Source: an uncultured bacterium
GTDB lineage: Bacteria > Cyanobacteriota > Vampirovibrionia > Gastranaerophilales > Gastranaerophilaceae
NCBI GenBank assembly: GCA_900550295.1
Contig: URRM01000014.1
Location: 1-27,059, forward strand
Reading direction: 5' to 3'
DNA length: 27,059 bases
A program made the position numbers and the translations under genes. Shown in pieces: positions 1-8,215 of the stretch (the first letter of the stretch is position 1; each line of letters opens with the position of its first letter). The notes below the pieces were generated by a model. That model was not told the origin of the DNA. It was given only the letters and a program-made list of their open reading frames with translations, and did no database searches.

Positions 1-15
1 ATTTCTATAGGCAAA

Positions 16-759
16 TTATTTTGTCTTTCCTACATAGAAAGAAGCATTAATGTTAGCATTCAAAATAGTTTTACCAACTTCAATTGGTGCTGAATCTTCT
101 GTTGCTGCTTCAGAACCTACTGACATCAATCTTGAATTTGATTTCATTGCATAGTTTACATAAGGTCTTGCTGTTAAATCTGAACAATTTGTAGACATCA
201 TTTTTAGTGCAATTGTTTGCATACCTAATGGTTTCAATGCAGAATTAGCACGTTTATTTGCTTTTTTAGCCAATTCTGCTAAAAGAGCATTACATTCGTT
301 TTCATATTCAGTAGCTTTAAATGTCAAGTTAGCAACTTCTGTAATACCTTTTGTTGATGCAATATTAATAAATTTAGCAACAGATGCTGTGTCTTTGACA
401 AATACAATAACTGAATTTGTTACAGTGTAACCTTTTAAAGTTCTTTTACCTTTTGAACTGTATTCGTAATTAGGTCTTACACTATAATTAGAAGTTTTTA
501 TATAATCTCCACGGTTTGTATTAATAGCCGCTTTTAAAGCATTGTACAAATTTTCTGAATTTTCTTTGTTTTCTTTAATTGCAACTTGAGAATCTTGATT
601 TGTTGTTTCAACTGTAAAAGTCATTTGAAAAGCGTTAGGAGTAATTTCTTTTGTTCCTGATAAATTGATATCAATAGTGCCATCACTAACAGCACCGGCG
701 AAAGCTGCGCCAAAAATCATAACGCAAATTGATAATGTTGTGATAATTAATTTTTTCAT
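16..759 (-). CDS. SIMPL (DUF541) domain exported protein
   Basis: A 247-residue protein with an N-terminal signal peptide (MKKLIITTLSICVMIFGAAFAGA) and a single SIMPL/DUF541-like domain filling the rest. That family is periplasmic or surface-exposed, of poorly defined function, and often linked to oxidative-stress tolerance. The pattern of an early beta segment (GTIDINLSGTKEI), a Y-V-NSVIVFV strand, a long helix rich in ANKRA, and a C-terminal strand (INASFYV) fits. The start at 759 is chosen because AAAGGAAATT lies just upstream. The reading frame extends 18 codons further to a TTG at 813, but that codon lies inside the -35 box of the gene's own promoter, so the extension is not coding. It is monocistronic by spacing. 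The family call is good; the function is unknown. Confidence 0.8.
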   Translation of the reverse strand: MKKLIITTLSICVMIFGAAFAGAVSDGTIDINLSGTKEITPNAFQMTFTVETTNQDSQVAIKENKENSENLYNALKAAINTNRGDYIKTSNYSVRPNYEYSSKGKRTLKGYTVTNSVIVFVKDTASVAKFINIASTKGITEVANLTFKATEYENECNALLAELAKKANKRANSALKPLGMQTIALKMMSTNCSDLTARPYVNYAMKSNSRLMSVGSEAATEDSAPIEVGKTILNANINASFYVGKTK

Positions 760-784
760 CGTAATTTCCTTTCTTTTTCGAGGT

Positions 785-813
785 ATTGTACCAGAAAGAA
801 AGCAAACTTGCAA
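785..813 (-). promoter_or_regulatory. Sigma70-type promoter of the SIMPL gene
   Basis: Read on the minus strand there is a -35 TTGCAA (808-813), a 17-base spacer and a -10 TACAAT (785-790) preceded by TGG, giving an extended -10. The predicted transcript start near 778 leaves a leader of about 20 nt before the ATG at 759, with a good ribosome binding site in it. This fixes the start codon of the gene. Confidence 0.75.
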
Positions 814-913
814 TGTCTTGTTTTACCAATAAGACAATAATTCAACTACAATTAAAAAGACATTTCAATAATAGTTCAACTTAAAGCTTTAACTCTTACG
901 CTCTTATAGACTT

Positions 914-1192
914 TTAGTTGTCCTTTGATAATTTATGACGAGATTGCATAACAATCACAACTTTTTGATTGCTAAACATATAAATTGCAAATGCAATAAT
1001 ACCCCATAACAATAAACCTTGGAAGAAGTTAATTGTTGGTAATGCAATCATAGGAGCTAAAACATTCCATAAACACATAGCCAAGTATGCAGGAAATGCA
1101 ATAAAACCTGTTGCTAAGCAAACCAAAATAAATAAGAATAATAACAATCCACGAAGTCCGTTTACGTCAATTATTCTAAAGTGCTTGTTCAT
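914..1192 (-). CDS. Small two-helix membrane protein, unknown
   Basis: A 92-residue protein with two long hydrophobic segments: about residues 13-40 (LLLFLFILVCLATGFIAF onward) and about 50-73 (FFQGLLLWGIIAFAIYMF). They are separated by a short loop and followed by a basic tail ending in QSRHKLSKDN. I do not recognise the family. The ATG at 1192 has GAAGGATTAGAG in front of it. A longer reading from a TTG at 1225 has no ribosome binding site. It lies 48 bases downstream of ligA on the same strand and may be cotranscribed. A strand-specific hairpin occupies that gap. It is probably an inner-membrane protein; no function is assigned. Confidence 0.6.
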   Translation of the reverse strand: MNKHFRIIDVNGLRGLLLFLFILVCLATGFIAFPAYLAMCLWNVLAPMIALPTINFFQGLLLWGIIAFAIYMFSNQKVVIVMQSRHKLSKDN

Positions 1193-1212
1193 CTCTAATC
1201 CTTCTTTTGTTG

Positions 1213-1237
1213 CCACCTCCGACAACTGCGAAGGTAG
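1213..1237 (-). other. RNA hairpin sequestering a GGAGG between ligA and the small membrane gene
   Basis: On the minus-strand transcript CTACCTTCG can pair with CGGAGGTGG around a 7-nt loop CAGTTGT: 9 pairs including two G-U pairs. The G-U pairs become C-A mismatches on the opposite strand, so the structure favours the minus-strand RNA. There is no U-run after it, so it is not an intrinsic terminator. It could be an mRNA-processing or translation-control element, or chance. Confidence 0.35.
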
Positions 1238-1240
1238 TAT

Positions 1241-3235
1241 CTATTCACCTGTGTTTAACATTTTGATGAATTCTTCTTCACTCAAAATATTAATTCCTAG
1301 TTCTTGAGCTTTCGTTAGTTTTGAACCGGCATTCTCACCTACAACAACATAATCTGTTTTTTTAGTTACTGAAGAAGAGGTTTTCCCACCAAGTTGTTTT
1401 ATTTTATCACTTGCCTCTGTTCTTCCCATTGTTGAAAGAGTACCTGTCAAAACGAACGTTTTCGAATTCAACACAGTTGATTGTACTACCACTTTATGGA
1501 TTGGGTGTACCCCCAAATGGTTGAGATTTTCTAACATGTCGATATTGTACTGTTGAGTAAAGAAATCCTTGATACTATTGGCAATTTTATCGCCAATACC
1601 GTCAATTTTAGCTATTTCTTCAACGTTTGCACCTTGCAAAGCCTCTAATGTTTGAAAATGATTAGCTAGTAGGTCTGCTGTTTCTTTTCCGACATGTCTA
1701 ATTGAAAGCGCTGTGATAAATTTTGCTAACGATCTTTCTTTGCTATTTTGAATTGATGTATACATATTATATGCAGATTTTTCTTTAACTAAATCCAGTT
1801 GCATAAAATCTTGTTGAGATAGTTTGTATAAATCTGCCGGATTTTTTACCATATTTTTTGAATATAATTGTTCAATAACATTTGGACCGATAAAATCTAT
1901 ATCCATAGCTTCTTTTGAAACCCAATATTCAATTCTGGATTTTGCTTGAGCAGGACAACCAAAAGTATTTGGACAATACAAATTAACTTCACCTTCAGGT
2001 ATAACAAGTTTTGAATGGCAAGACGGACATTCTTTCGGCATTTCATAAATAGGCAAACTATCATGTTCCGGTGTATCCACGTGCTTGATTACTTTTGGAA
2101 TAATTTCCGCAGCCTTTTTAATTAGAACTGTGTCACCAACTCTAACATCTAATCTTTTGATTTCATCAAAATTATGTAAACTTGCTCTTGATACAGTTGA
2201 ACCTGCTAATAACACCGGTTCTAGGATGGCTACAGGAGTTATTGCACCGGTTTTACCTACATTTGAAGTTTCAATTGCTTTCAATTTTGTATTAACTTCT
2301 TCCGGCGGGAATTTGAATGCAGTTGCCCATTTTGGTGCACGAGCAGTAAAACCTAACTCATTTTGATATGCAAAACTATCTACTTTAATTACAATACCGT
2401 CAGTTGCATAATCAAGTTCAAAACGCTTTTGATCCCATTCTTTAATAAAATCAATTGCACCTTCAATATCAGAAACTTTCCTTATGTTAGGGTTAATTTT
2501 AAAGCCTAAATCTTTCAACATCATAAGACTTTCATAATGAGTCTTTGGAGCATTTTCAACTCCATCTAAAATTGGAGTATAAACAAATATTGAAAGATCA
2601 CGCTTTGCTGTAACTTCAGGATCAAGTTGTCTTATTGAACCACTTGCAGCGTTACGAGGATTTGCAAAAATTTTTTCACCCTTCATCAAATTTTCTTCAT
2701 TAAGTTTTTCAAAAGAAGTTTTTGGCATATAAATTTCACCACGAACTTCTAAGTCATAGTCCTTAAAAATTTTTAAAGGTATTGCTTTTACGGTTTTTAA
2801 ATTTTCTGTAATATTTTCACCATAAATACCGTTACCACGAGTTACACCTTGAACAAACAATCCTTTTTTGTATGTTAATGCGATTGCAAGACCGTCAATT
2901 TTAAGTTCACAAACTAAATCTACTTGTCCACATTCTTTTTTTACTCTTTCGTACCATTGACGAAGTTCTTCGTAATTGTTTGTATTATCAAGACTATAAA
3001 GTCTATATTTGTGTTTAACTTCTTCAAATGTTGATTGAATTTTGTTGCCTACACGTTGAGTAGGACTATCCGGTGTAATAAAAAGAGGATGTTCAGCTTC
3101 TAACTTTTTTAATTCTCTAAAAAGTTCATCATATTCAAAATCTGATAGTGTAGGATTGTCTTCAACATAATAAAGATAATTAGCTCTATTAATCGTATCT
3201 CTTAAATATTTTAATCTATTCTCCAAATCTGACAT
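1241..3235 (-). CDS. ligA: NAD-dependent DNA ligase LigA
   Basis: A 664-residue NAD+-dependent DNA ligase, which seals nicks in replication and repair; the length is typical of the family. Domains in order: the N-terminal Ia domain with the NAD-binding YY motif (about 20-30); the adenylation domain with the catalytic lysine in CELKIDG (Lys112); the OB fold (about 315-400); a four-cysteine zinc finger (Cys403, 406, 421, 427); helix-hairpin-helix repeats (about 440-580, including HVGKETA and IDGIGDKIA); and a C-terminal BRCT domain (about 588-664, KTFVLTGTLSTMGR). The start at 3235 has AAAGGGGATT upstream. A 17-codon upstream extension of the frame is rejected because it reads through that site. 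All key residues are present, so it should be functional. Confidence 0.97.
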   Translation of the reverse strand: MSDLENRLKYLRDTINRANYLYYVEDNPTLSDFEYDELFRELKKLEAEHPLFITPDSPTQRVGNKIQSTFEEVKHKYRLYSLDNTNNYEELRQWYERVKKECGQVDLVCELKIDGLAIALTYKKGLFVQGVTRGNGIYGENITENLKTVKAIPLKIFKDYDLEVRGEIYMPKTSFEKLNEENLMKGEKIFANPRNAASGSIRQLDPEVTAKRDLSIFVYTPILDGVENAPKTHYESLMMLKDLGFKINPNIRKVSDIEGAIDFIKEWDQKRFELDYATDGIVIKVDSFAYQNELGFTARAPKWATAFKFPPEEVNTKLKAIETSNVGKTGAITPVAILEPVLLAGSTVSRASLHNFDEIKRLDVRVGDTVLIKKAAEIIPKVIKHVDTPEHDSLPIYEMPKECPSCHSKLVIPEGEVNLYCPNTFGCPAQAKSRIEYWVSKEAMDIDFIGPNVIEQLYSKNMVKNPADLYKLSQQDFMQLDLVKEKSAYNMYTSIQNSKERSLAKFITALSIRHVGKETADLLANHFQTLEALQGANVEEIAKIDGIGDKIANSIKDFFTQQYNIDMLENLNHLGVHPIHKVVVQSTVLNSKTFVLTGTLSTMGRTEASDKIKQLGGKTSSSVTKKTDYVVVGENAGSKLTKAQELGINILSEEEFIKMLNTGE

Positions 3236-3434
3236 ATTTTTAATCCCCTTTAGGAAAAATTTTATCACAAAAAAATAACAATACATATAAAGGCAAGGAC
3301 ATATAGAGGCATAACTGCACAGTGTCCATTTTTAAATATTGATCCAATGGTCTATATGAAAATATGAAAATCAATCAAAGGGTTGATGTCAAATATAGTA
3401 TATATAGTGTAAATTAAATGTGTGAAATAAAAGA

Positions 3435-3457
3435 AAAAAGTGTAGTATGCACTTTTT
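3435..3457 (+). promoter_or_regulatory. Terminator-like hairpin in the leader of the flagellar run
   Basis: AAAAAGTG pairs with CACTTTTT around the loop TAGTATG: 8 bp, plus a possible T-G closing pair. It ends in five T and lies about 20 bases before the GTG start of the first gene. It is shaped like a small intrinsic terminator or attenuator. The 241-base gap 3236-3476 between ligA and this gene must hold the promoters for both directions. A weak TTGATG (3383-3388) followed by TATAGT-like boxes (3394-3408) is the only plus-strand candidate I see. Confidence 0.4.
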
Positions 3458-3476
3458 GTGGTGGAGAAATAGGTAA

Positions 3477-4055
3477 GTGGTAGCAAGTCTACAAATGACA
3501 TTACAACGTATTAATGCGATTGAACGACAATTCGCATCACTTTCGCAACAAACAACACTTACTGTTGATCAACCAAAGACTGATGCGGATTTTCAAAAGA
3601 TTTTAGACAAAAAAGTTGAAGCGGCAAAGGCAGGACACACAAAGGGCGAAAGAGTTCCAAACTCTGAAATTGACAGTTTAATCGAACAATATTCAGCAAA
3701 AAACGGCTTGGATAAAGATTTCGTTAAATCAGTTGTTAGACACGAATCTGGCTTCAATGTAAACGCAACTTCAAAATGTGGTGCAATGGGCTTGATGCAA
3801 TTAATGCCAGCTACAGCACAAGGCTTAGGCGTTACAAATGCTTATGACGCAGAACAAAACATTGCAGGCGGAACAAAATATTTAAAAGGCTTAATGGACA
3901 GATTTGATAACAACAAAGAATTAGCACTTGCAGCTTATAACGCAGGTCCAAATGCAGTTAAAAAATATGGCGGAGTTCCACCATACAAAGAAACTCAAAA
4001 TTATGTAAAAAACATAATGAAGACATACGATAACTACAAGGGAGGAAGCAATTAA
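3477..4055 (+). CDS. SLT-type lytic transglycosylase, flagellar-associated
   Basis: A 192-residue soluble lytic transglycosylase (SLT/GH23 fold) that would cleave peptidoglycan glycan strands. Residues 1-60 form an amphipathic leader without a signal peptide. The catalytic domain covers about 62-185 with all classic motifs: RHESGFN with catalytic Glu90, GLMQLMP (105-111), AYNAGP (153-158) and YVKNIM (176-181). The GTG at 3477 is used because an in-frame TAA directly precedes it and GGAG lies 10 bases upstream. Its stop overlaps the flgF start (TAATG), so the two are translationally coupled. Since FlgJ here lacks a muramidase domain, this enzyme is the natural candidate to open the wall for the rod. 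How it reaches the periplasm without a signal peptide is unclear; export by the flagellar apparatus is possible. Confidence 0.9.
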   Translation: MVASLQMTLQRINAIERQFASLSQQTTLTVDQPKTDADFQKILDKKVEAAKAGHTKGERVPNSEIDSLIEQYSAKNGLDKDFVKSVVRHESGFNVNATSKCGAMGLMQLMPATAQGLGVTNAYDAEQNIAGGTKYLKGLMDRFDNNKELALAAYNAGPNAVKKYGGVPPYKETQNYVKNIMKTYDNYKGGSN

Positions 4056-4867
4056 TGTTAGTTAGAAGTTTTGAATCAGCTTCAAAAGGTATGATTGCTT
4101 TAACCGAACAGTTAGATAACACAGCAATGAACCTTTCAAACGTTAACACCGCTGGTTATAAAAAAACAGAATTAACGTTTAAAAATATATACGATGCAAA
4201 AGTCGTAGAAAACACAGGAACTCTACTTTGTGGAAACACAAGAAATATCGGAACACTAAGTATGGGATCTGAAACAAACAGAGTACATTATGACTTTAGT
4301 CAAGGAGCTCTACAAAGAACCGATAATCCAATGGATTTAGCAATTGAAGGCGACGGATTCTTCAAAATCCAATCTCCGACAGGAGATATGAGTTACACAA
4401 GAGATGGACAATTCTTTATCGATAATTCTTCATTTTTAAAGACAAAAGAAGGCGATTATGTCCTAGACCAAGAAGACAGAAGAATTCAAATCAACTTCAG
4501 AGAACTAGGTTTCAACGATATAACTAAAATCACAATAAGCGAAAGAGGTAATCTTGAAATCAACGATAAAGAAAAGAAAGTTTTACTTCAAACTTTAGGA
4601 ATATACGACTTTCAAGACAAAGAACTCGGATTATTCAACATCGGTGGTTCAAAGTTCATATCAAGAGATAACGACAACAACCCTCCAATAAGAGCAGAAA
4701 AGTTCTCCGTACAACAAGGAATGTTGGAAATGTCTAACTCAAACGTAATAAAAGAAATGATTAATACAATCAACACAACAAGAAATTATGAATCACTTCA
4801 AAAACACGTTAAAACAAGCGGACAAATGTTATCCCAAGCAATCAACGTAGGTAGATTGAAAACATAA
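4055..4867 (+). CDS. flgF: Flagellar rod protein FlgF (FlgF/FlgG family)
   Basis: A 270-residue axial protein of the FlgE/F/G family. The N-terminal family motif NLSNVNTAGYKK is at 26-37, the central module includes LAIEGDGFFKIQ and MSYTRDGQF, and the C-terminal helix is typical (MLEMSNSNVIKEMINTI then YESLQKHVKTSGQML). The genuine FlgG follows directly, and this copy is the more diverged, so proximal-rod FlgF is the best call. Strictly, the sequence shows only that it is a rod/hook-family protein. The ATG overlaps the preceding stop by one base and has GGAGGAAG as a strong ribosome binding site. It is exported by the flagellar type III system, so it has no signal peptide. Confidence 0.88.
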   Translation: MLVRSFESASKGMIALTEQLDNTAMNLSNVNTAGYKKTELTFKNIYDAKVVENTGTLLCGNTRNIGTLSMGSETNRVHYDFSQGALQRTDNPMDLAIEGDGFFKIQSPTGDMSYTRDGQFFIDNSSFLKTKEGDYVLDQEDRRIQINFRELGFNDITKITISERGNLEINDKEKKVLLQTLGIYDFQDKELGLFNIGGSKFISRDNDNNPPIRAEKFSVQQGMLEMSNSNVIKEMINTINTTRNYESLQKHVKTSGQMLSQAINVGRLKT

Positions 4868-4925
4868 CAACAAAGATTAAGAACAAAAGCAACAAAAAAT
4901 AATTAGTAAAAAGGAATAAACAGAA

Positions 4926-5711
4926 ATGTTAAGATCATTAACAACAGCAGCAACAGGTATGATAGCTCAACAAAATTACTTAGATGTAATTGCGAACAAC
5001 GTAGCTAACGTAAACACAACAGGCTTTAAAAAAGTTCGTTTAGAGTTTCAAGACTTGTTAAGCCAAGCAGCAAGACAACCAGGGGCTATGTTAAACCAAG
5101 GAACATATCAACCGGTTGGTATTGAAATCGGTTTAGGTGTAAAAACTGCAGCAACAACAAGAATCTTCACAAAAGGTATCGCAGTAAACACTGACAGAAA
5201 CCTTGATGTAATGATTGAAGGTGAAGGTTTCTTCCAAGTAATGAAGGAAGACGGTACATTAGCTTACACAAGAGATGGCTGTTTCCAAATTGATGCTCTT
5301 GGTCAGCTTTGTACAAATGACGGTTTGTTGGTACAACCTGCGATGACATTCCCGGCCGATACAAAAGAAATTACAATTTCTCAAGACGGTAACGTAACAG
5401 TTTTAACAGGTAACAACACAGAAGCAAACCAAATCGGCCAATTCCAATTAGTAAGATTTCAAAACCCTGCAGGTTTGCTATCAATCGGTCATAATTTGTA
5501 CCAAGAAACATCAGCATCAGGTAACGCAGTTCAAGGTACTCCGGGACAAAACGGTATGGGCTTATTGGAACAAGGATTCTTAGAAGGTTCAAACGTTCAA
5601 ATCGTAGATGAGTTGATTGGATTGATTAAAGCAGAAAGAGCCTTCGAATCTAACTCAAAGATTATTAAATCTTCAAGCGATATCTTACAAATGACAAACA
5701 ATTTAACATAG
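4926..5711 (+). CDS. flgG: Flagellar distal rod protein FlgG
   Basis: A 261-residue distal-rod subunit, close to the usual 260-262. It begins MLRSLTTAATGM, carries NNVANVNTTGFKK (24-36) and then the FlgG-specific segment FQDLLSQAARQPGA with GIEIGLGVKTAAT (about 41-76), which distinguishes FlgG from FlgF. The C-terminus (FLEGSNVQIVDELIGLI then RAFESNSKIIKSSSDIL) is canonical. An AAAAAGGAATAAA site precedes the ATG. It follows flgF after 58 bases that contain no clear promoter or terminator, so it is probably in the same operon. FlgG polymerises on FlgF and is the shaft around which the P and L rings assemble. Confidence 0.96.
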   Translation: MLRSLTTAATGMIAQQNYLDVIANNVANVNTTGFKKVRLEFQDLLSQAARQPGAMLNQGTYQPVGIEIGLGVKTAATTRIFTKGIAVNTDRNLDVMIEGEGFFQVMKEDGTLAYTRDGCFQIDALGQLCTNDGLLVQPAMTFPADTKEITISQDGNVTVLTGNNTEANQIGQFQLVRFQNPAGLLSIGHNLYQETSASGNAVQGTPGQNGMGLLEQGFLEGSNVQIVDELIGLIKAERAFESNSKIIKSSSDILQMTNNLT

Positions 5712-5721
5712 GATAATTAAA

Positions 5722-6429
5722 TTGAAAAAACTTCTTTTAACAGCATTAATATTACTAATCTCAACAGCTAACGTTGTTTCAGCTGCCAACCTTAGTGATA
5801 GTTATGTAAGAGAAGAAATCAAAAAACAAATTATCCAACAAAATAAAAAATACACAGATGCAACATTGGAAGTAATAATTGCAAATATGCCATTTTCAAC
5901 AATGTATGTACCTGATGGAAAATTAAAATTTGTTGTAACTTCAAACTTCGACAAATTTGCTCCGAGAGATATAAAAAAAGTATTTATATACTCAAACGGA
6001 AAACTTGCAAAAGAATTTATAGTATCAGTTAGAACATTAGCATACAAAGAAGTTCTTTGCGCAAGAAACCAAATTGAAAGAGATTCACTTCTTACAAATG
6101 CAAATGTGATGACAAAACGAATGGAGGTTTCACTTCAACTGGATAACATCTTAACTCCGGATATGCTAACAAAAAAACAAATGGTAAGTAAGAAATGGTT
6201 CAGAGAAGGTGAAATAATTGACCGAAGATTCGTAAAAGTCAAACCGGATGTAGAAAGAAATGCAGATGTACAAGCCTATTTTAACAGTAACGGTGTTCTG
6301 ATAATGATAAGCGGAAAATCAATGGGCGAAGGAATGATTGGAGATTACGTCAATATACAAAACCAAACATACAAAAGAACGTATAGAGGCAGAGTAATCG
6401 GAGAAAACAAAGTTTTAATTAATATATAA
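5722..6429 (+). CDS. flgA: P-ring assembly chaperone FlgA
   Basis: A 235-residue periplasmic chaperone for FlgI polymerisation into the P ring. It has a signal peptide (MKKLLLTALILLISTANVVSA), an N-terminal domain of about 100 residues, and a C-terminal SAF-type domain (about 105-235). The FlgA tail GEGMIGDYVNIQN then GRVIGENKVLINI is recognisable. Translation starts at a TTG (5722), with AGGAT upstream and the flgG stop 10 bases before; no ATG in frame fits the signal peptide. It sits next to flgH and flgI, its clients. Primary sequence is diverged, as usual for FlgA, but ends, export signal and context agree. Confidence 0.88.
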   Translation: MKKLLLTALILLISTANVVSAANLSDSYVREEIKKQIIQQNKKYTDATLEVIIANMPFSTMYVPDGKLKFVVTSNFDKFAPRDIKKVFIYSNGKLAKEFIVSVRTLAYKEVLCARNQIERDSLLTNANVMTKRMEVSLQLDNILTPDMLTKKQMVSKKWFREGEIIDRRFVKVKPDVERNADVQAYFNSNGVLIMISGKSMGEGMIGDYVNIQNQTYKRTYRGRVIGENKVLINI

Positions 6430-6455
6430 AAAAATCAAGTGGGGAAATAAAGGAA

Positions 6456-7079
6456 ATGGTAAGAAAGTTATTAATAGCATTAATCGCAATTACAACAACA
6501 ATGAGTTTATATAACAATGCTCAAGCAGAATCGCTGTTTGCATTAAGCACATCTCAAAACTACAATGCAACTCCAAAATCTTTATTTGCAGGAGTTAGAG
6601 CAATGGGTATCGGCGATTTAATTTCTATCAAAATTGAAGAAAGCTTAACAACAACTGATACAATGGCTTACAATTCTGATAAATCTTCAAACACAGTAGA
6701 TAATTTTACAACATATATTAAAAACTGGCTTCCATTCTACAAATTAGATCCTGCAAACAACTTTGGCGGACAAAATACTGTAGAAAACTCAGCAAATACA
6801 TCAAGAAACTTAGCATTCGGTGATACAATTTCAACTCAAGTTGTTCAAATGTTATCAAACGGAAATATGATGATACAAGGCAAAAAGACATTAGTAAACA
6901 ATAACGAAAGAGTTGATTTAATTGTGACTGGTGTTGTAGATCCACGTTGGATTGACCAAAACGGACAAATTTCTTCAACAAAAGTAGCTAACTTACAATT
7001 TGCACTTTCTGGCAGAGGTTCGTTATCAAGAGGTCAAAACGAAGGTGTAATCAACAGAGTAATCAAATACTTATTCTAA
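6456..7079 (+). CDS. flgH: Flagellar L-ring protein FlgH, without lipobox cysteine
   Basis: A 207-residue outer-membrane L-ring subunit. The family core is present: LFAGVRAMGIGDLISIKIEE (43-62), GDTISTQVVQMLSNGNMMIQG then ERVDLIVTGVVDPRWI (about 121-166), and a C-terminal GRGSLSRGQNEGVINRVIKYLF-like end. FlgH is normally a lipoprotein acylated on an N-terminal cysteine. Here the signal peptide (LLIALIAITTTM, cut likely after AQA at about 24) has no cysteine, and the whole protein contains none, so lipidation is impossible. The ring presumably anchors in another way. The ATG follows an AAAGGAA site. The presence of flgH with flgI indicates an outer membrane. Confidence 0.93.
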   Translation: MVRKLLIALIAITTTMSLYNNAQAESLFALSTSQNYNATPKSLFAGVRAMGIGDLISIKIEESLTTTDTMAYNSDKSSNTVDNFTTYIKNWLPFYKLDPANNFGGQNTVENSANTSRNLAFGDTISTQVVQMLSNGNMMIQGKKTLVNNNERVDLIVTGVVDPRWIDQNGQISSTKVANLQFALSGRGSLSRGQNEGVINRVIKYLF

Positions 7080-7099
7080 TAATTAGGGACAAAGGAAAA

Positions 7100-8197
7100 A
7101 TGAAAAAATTAATTGCAACAATAGTATTTATAATGATGACAATGATGATACCAATACAAGCGCAAGCAGCAACAGTAAAAATCGGCGACATCACACACGT
7201 GAAAGGTGTTAGAAACAACCAAATCGTAGGTTACGGTATCGTTGTTGGTTTACCGGGAACAGGTGACAACTCTCGTTCAACTCAGTTGACAAACAAATTA
7301 CTATTGATGAACTTGGGTACAATTATTGAACAAGAAAACTACATTCAAAAAGGTTCTTCTGCTGCAGTAATCGTTACAGCAACAGTTCCTCCATTTGCAA
7401 AAAACGGTGATCAAATCGATGTTACAGTATCAACATTAGCCGATGCTAAAAGCTTAGAAGGTGGTGTTTTGGTACAAACAATCTTAAAAGCTCCAAATGG
7501 TGAAGCTGTAGCAGTAGCACAAGGTCCTGTTTCTGTTGGTGGTGTAAATGCAAGAAGTGGCGGAAGCATGACAAGAACTGCAATCACTTCAACAGGTCGT
7601 ATCCCTGGTGGTGCAATTATGGAACGTGATATTGATACTGAAATTGGTGATGCAAGCACAGTAACATTATCATTAGATCATTCAGATTACACAATGGTTT
7701 CAAGAGTTGCTCAAGCAATTTCACAAGTTGCACCTGCAAAAGCAATTGACGGAAGTTCAGTTCAAGTAACAATTCCATCAAAATTCTTAAACGATAGAAT
7801 TACATTCTTATCAATACTTGAAAACTTGCAAGTAAGCCCAACAGCTGAAAGAGCAAAAGTTATCGTAAATGAAAGAACAGGCACTGTTGTAATCGGTTCT
7901 CAAGTAAAATTATTACCGGCAGCGGTTGCTCACGGTAACGTTACGGTAACAGTTTCAACAACAAATGACGTTTCACAACCAAACTCATTCGCACAAGGTT
8001 CAACAGTTGGTTTTTCAAATTCAACAATCGGCGTTGATAAAGGTGCAGGTAGTGTAGTTAAAATGAACGGTAACAGCAATTTGAACGATTTAGTAAATGC
8101 ATTAAACTCAATTGGTGTTACACCGGTGGATATAATCAGCATTCTTCAAGCACTAAAGAAAGCAGGAAGTTTGCAAGCTGATTTACAGGTAATTTAA
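7100..8197 (+). CDS. flgI: Flagellar P-ring protein FlgI
   Basis: A 365-residue P-ring subunit of usual length. The signal peptide MKKLIATIVFIMMTMMIPIQAQA precedes the mature start ATVKIGDITHVKGVRNNQIVGYG. Family blocks follow: GLPGTGDNSRSTQLTNKLLLMNLG (about 50-74), ATVPPFAKNGDQIDVTVSTLADAKSL (about 95-120), GGVLVQTILKAPNG, and the C-terminal DLVNALNSIGVTPVDIISILQALKKAGSLQADLQVI-type end. It is exported by Sec, folded with help of FlgA, and forms the bushing in the peptidoglycan around the FlgG rod. The ATG at 7100 has AGGGACAAAGGAAAA upstream. It ends 18 bases before flgJ, with no terminator. Confidence 0.97.
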   Translation: MKKLIATIVFIMMTMMIPIQAQAATVKIGDITHVKGVRNNQIVGYGIVVGLPGTGDNSRSTQLTNKLLLMNLGTIIEQENYIQKGSSAAVIVTATVPPFAKNGDQIDVTVSTLADAKSLEGGVLVQTILKAPNGEAVAVAQGPVSVGGVNARSGGSMTRTAITSTGRIPGGAIMERDIDTEIGDASTVTLSLDHSDYTMVSRVAQAISQVAPAKAIDGSSVQVTIPSKFLNDRITFLSILENLQVSPTAERAKVIVNERTGTVVIGSQVKLLPAAVAHGNVTVTVSTTNDVSQPNSFAQGSTVGFSNSTIGVDKGAGSVVKMNGNSNLNDLVNALNSIGVTPVDIISILQALKKAGSLQADLQVI

Positions 8198-8215
8198 AAA
8201 ACAGGGTGGGTAAAA

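Noticed and set aside
811..1225. Upstream TTG starts that would lengthen the SIMPL gene and the small membrane gene
   Set aside because: Neither has a ribosome binding site; the first lies in a -35 box, and downstream ATG codons with good sites exist.
3360..3476. A sigma-28 type flagellar promoter upstream of the flagellar run
   Set aside because: No TAAA-N15-GCCGATAA-like sequence was found; only weak sigma70-like boxes are present.
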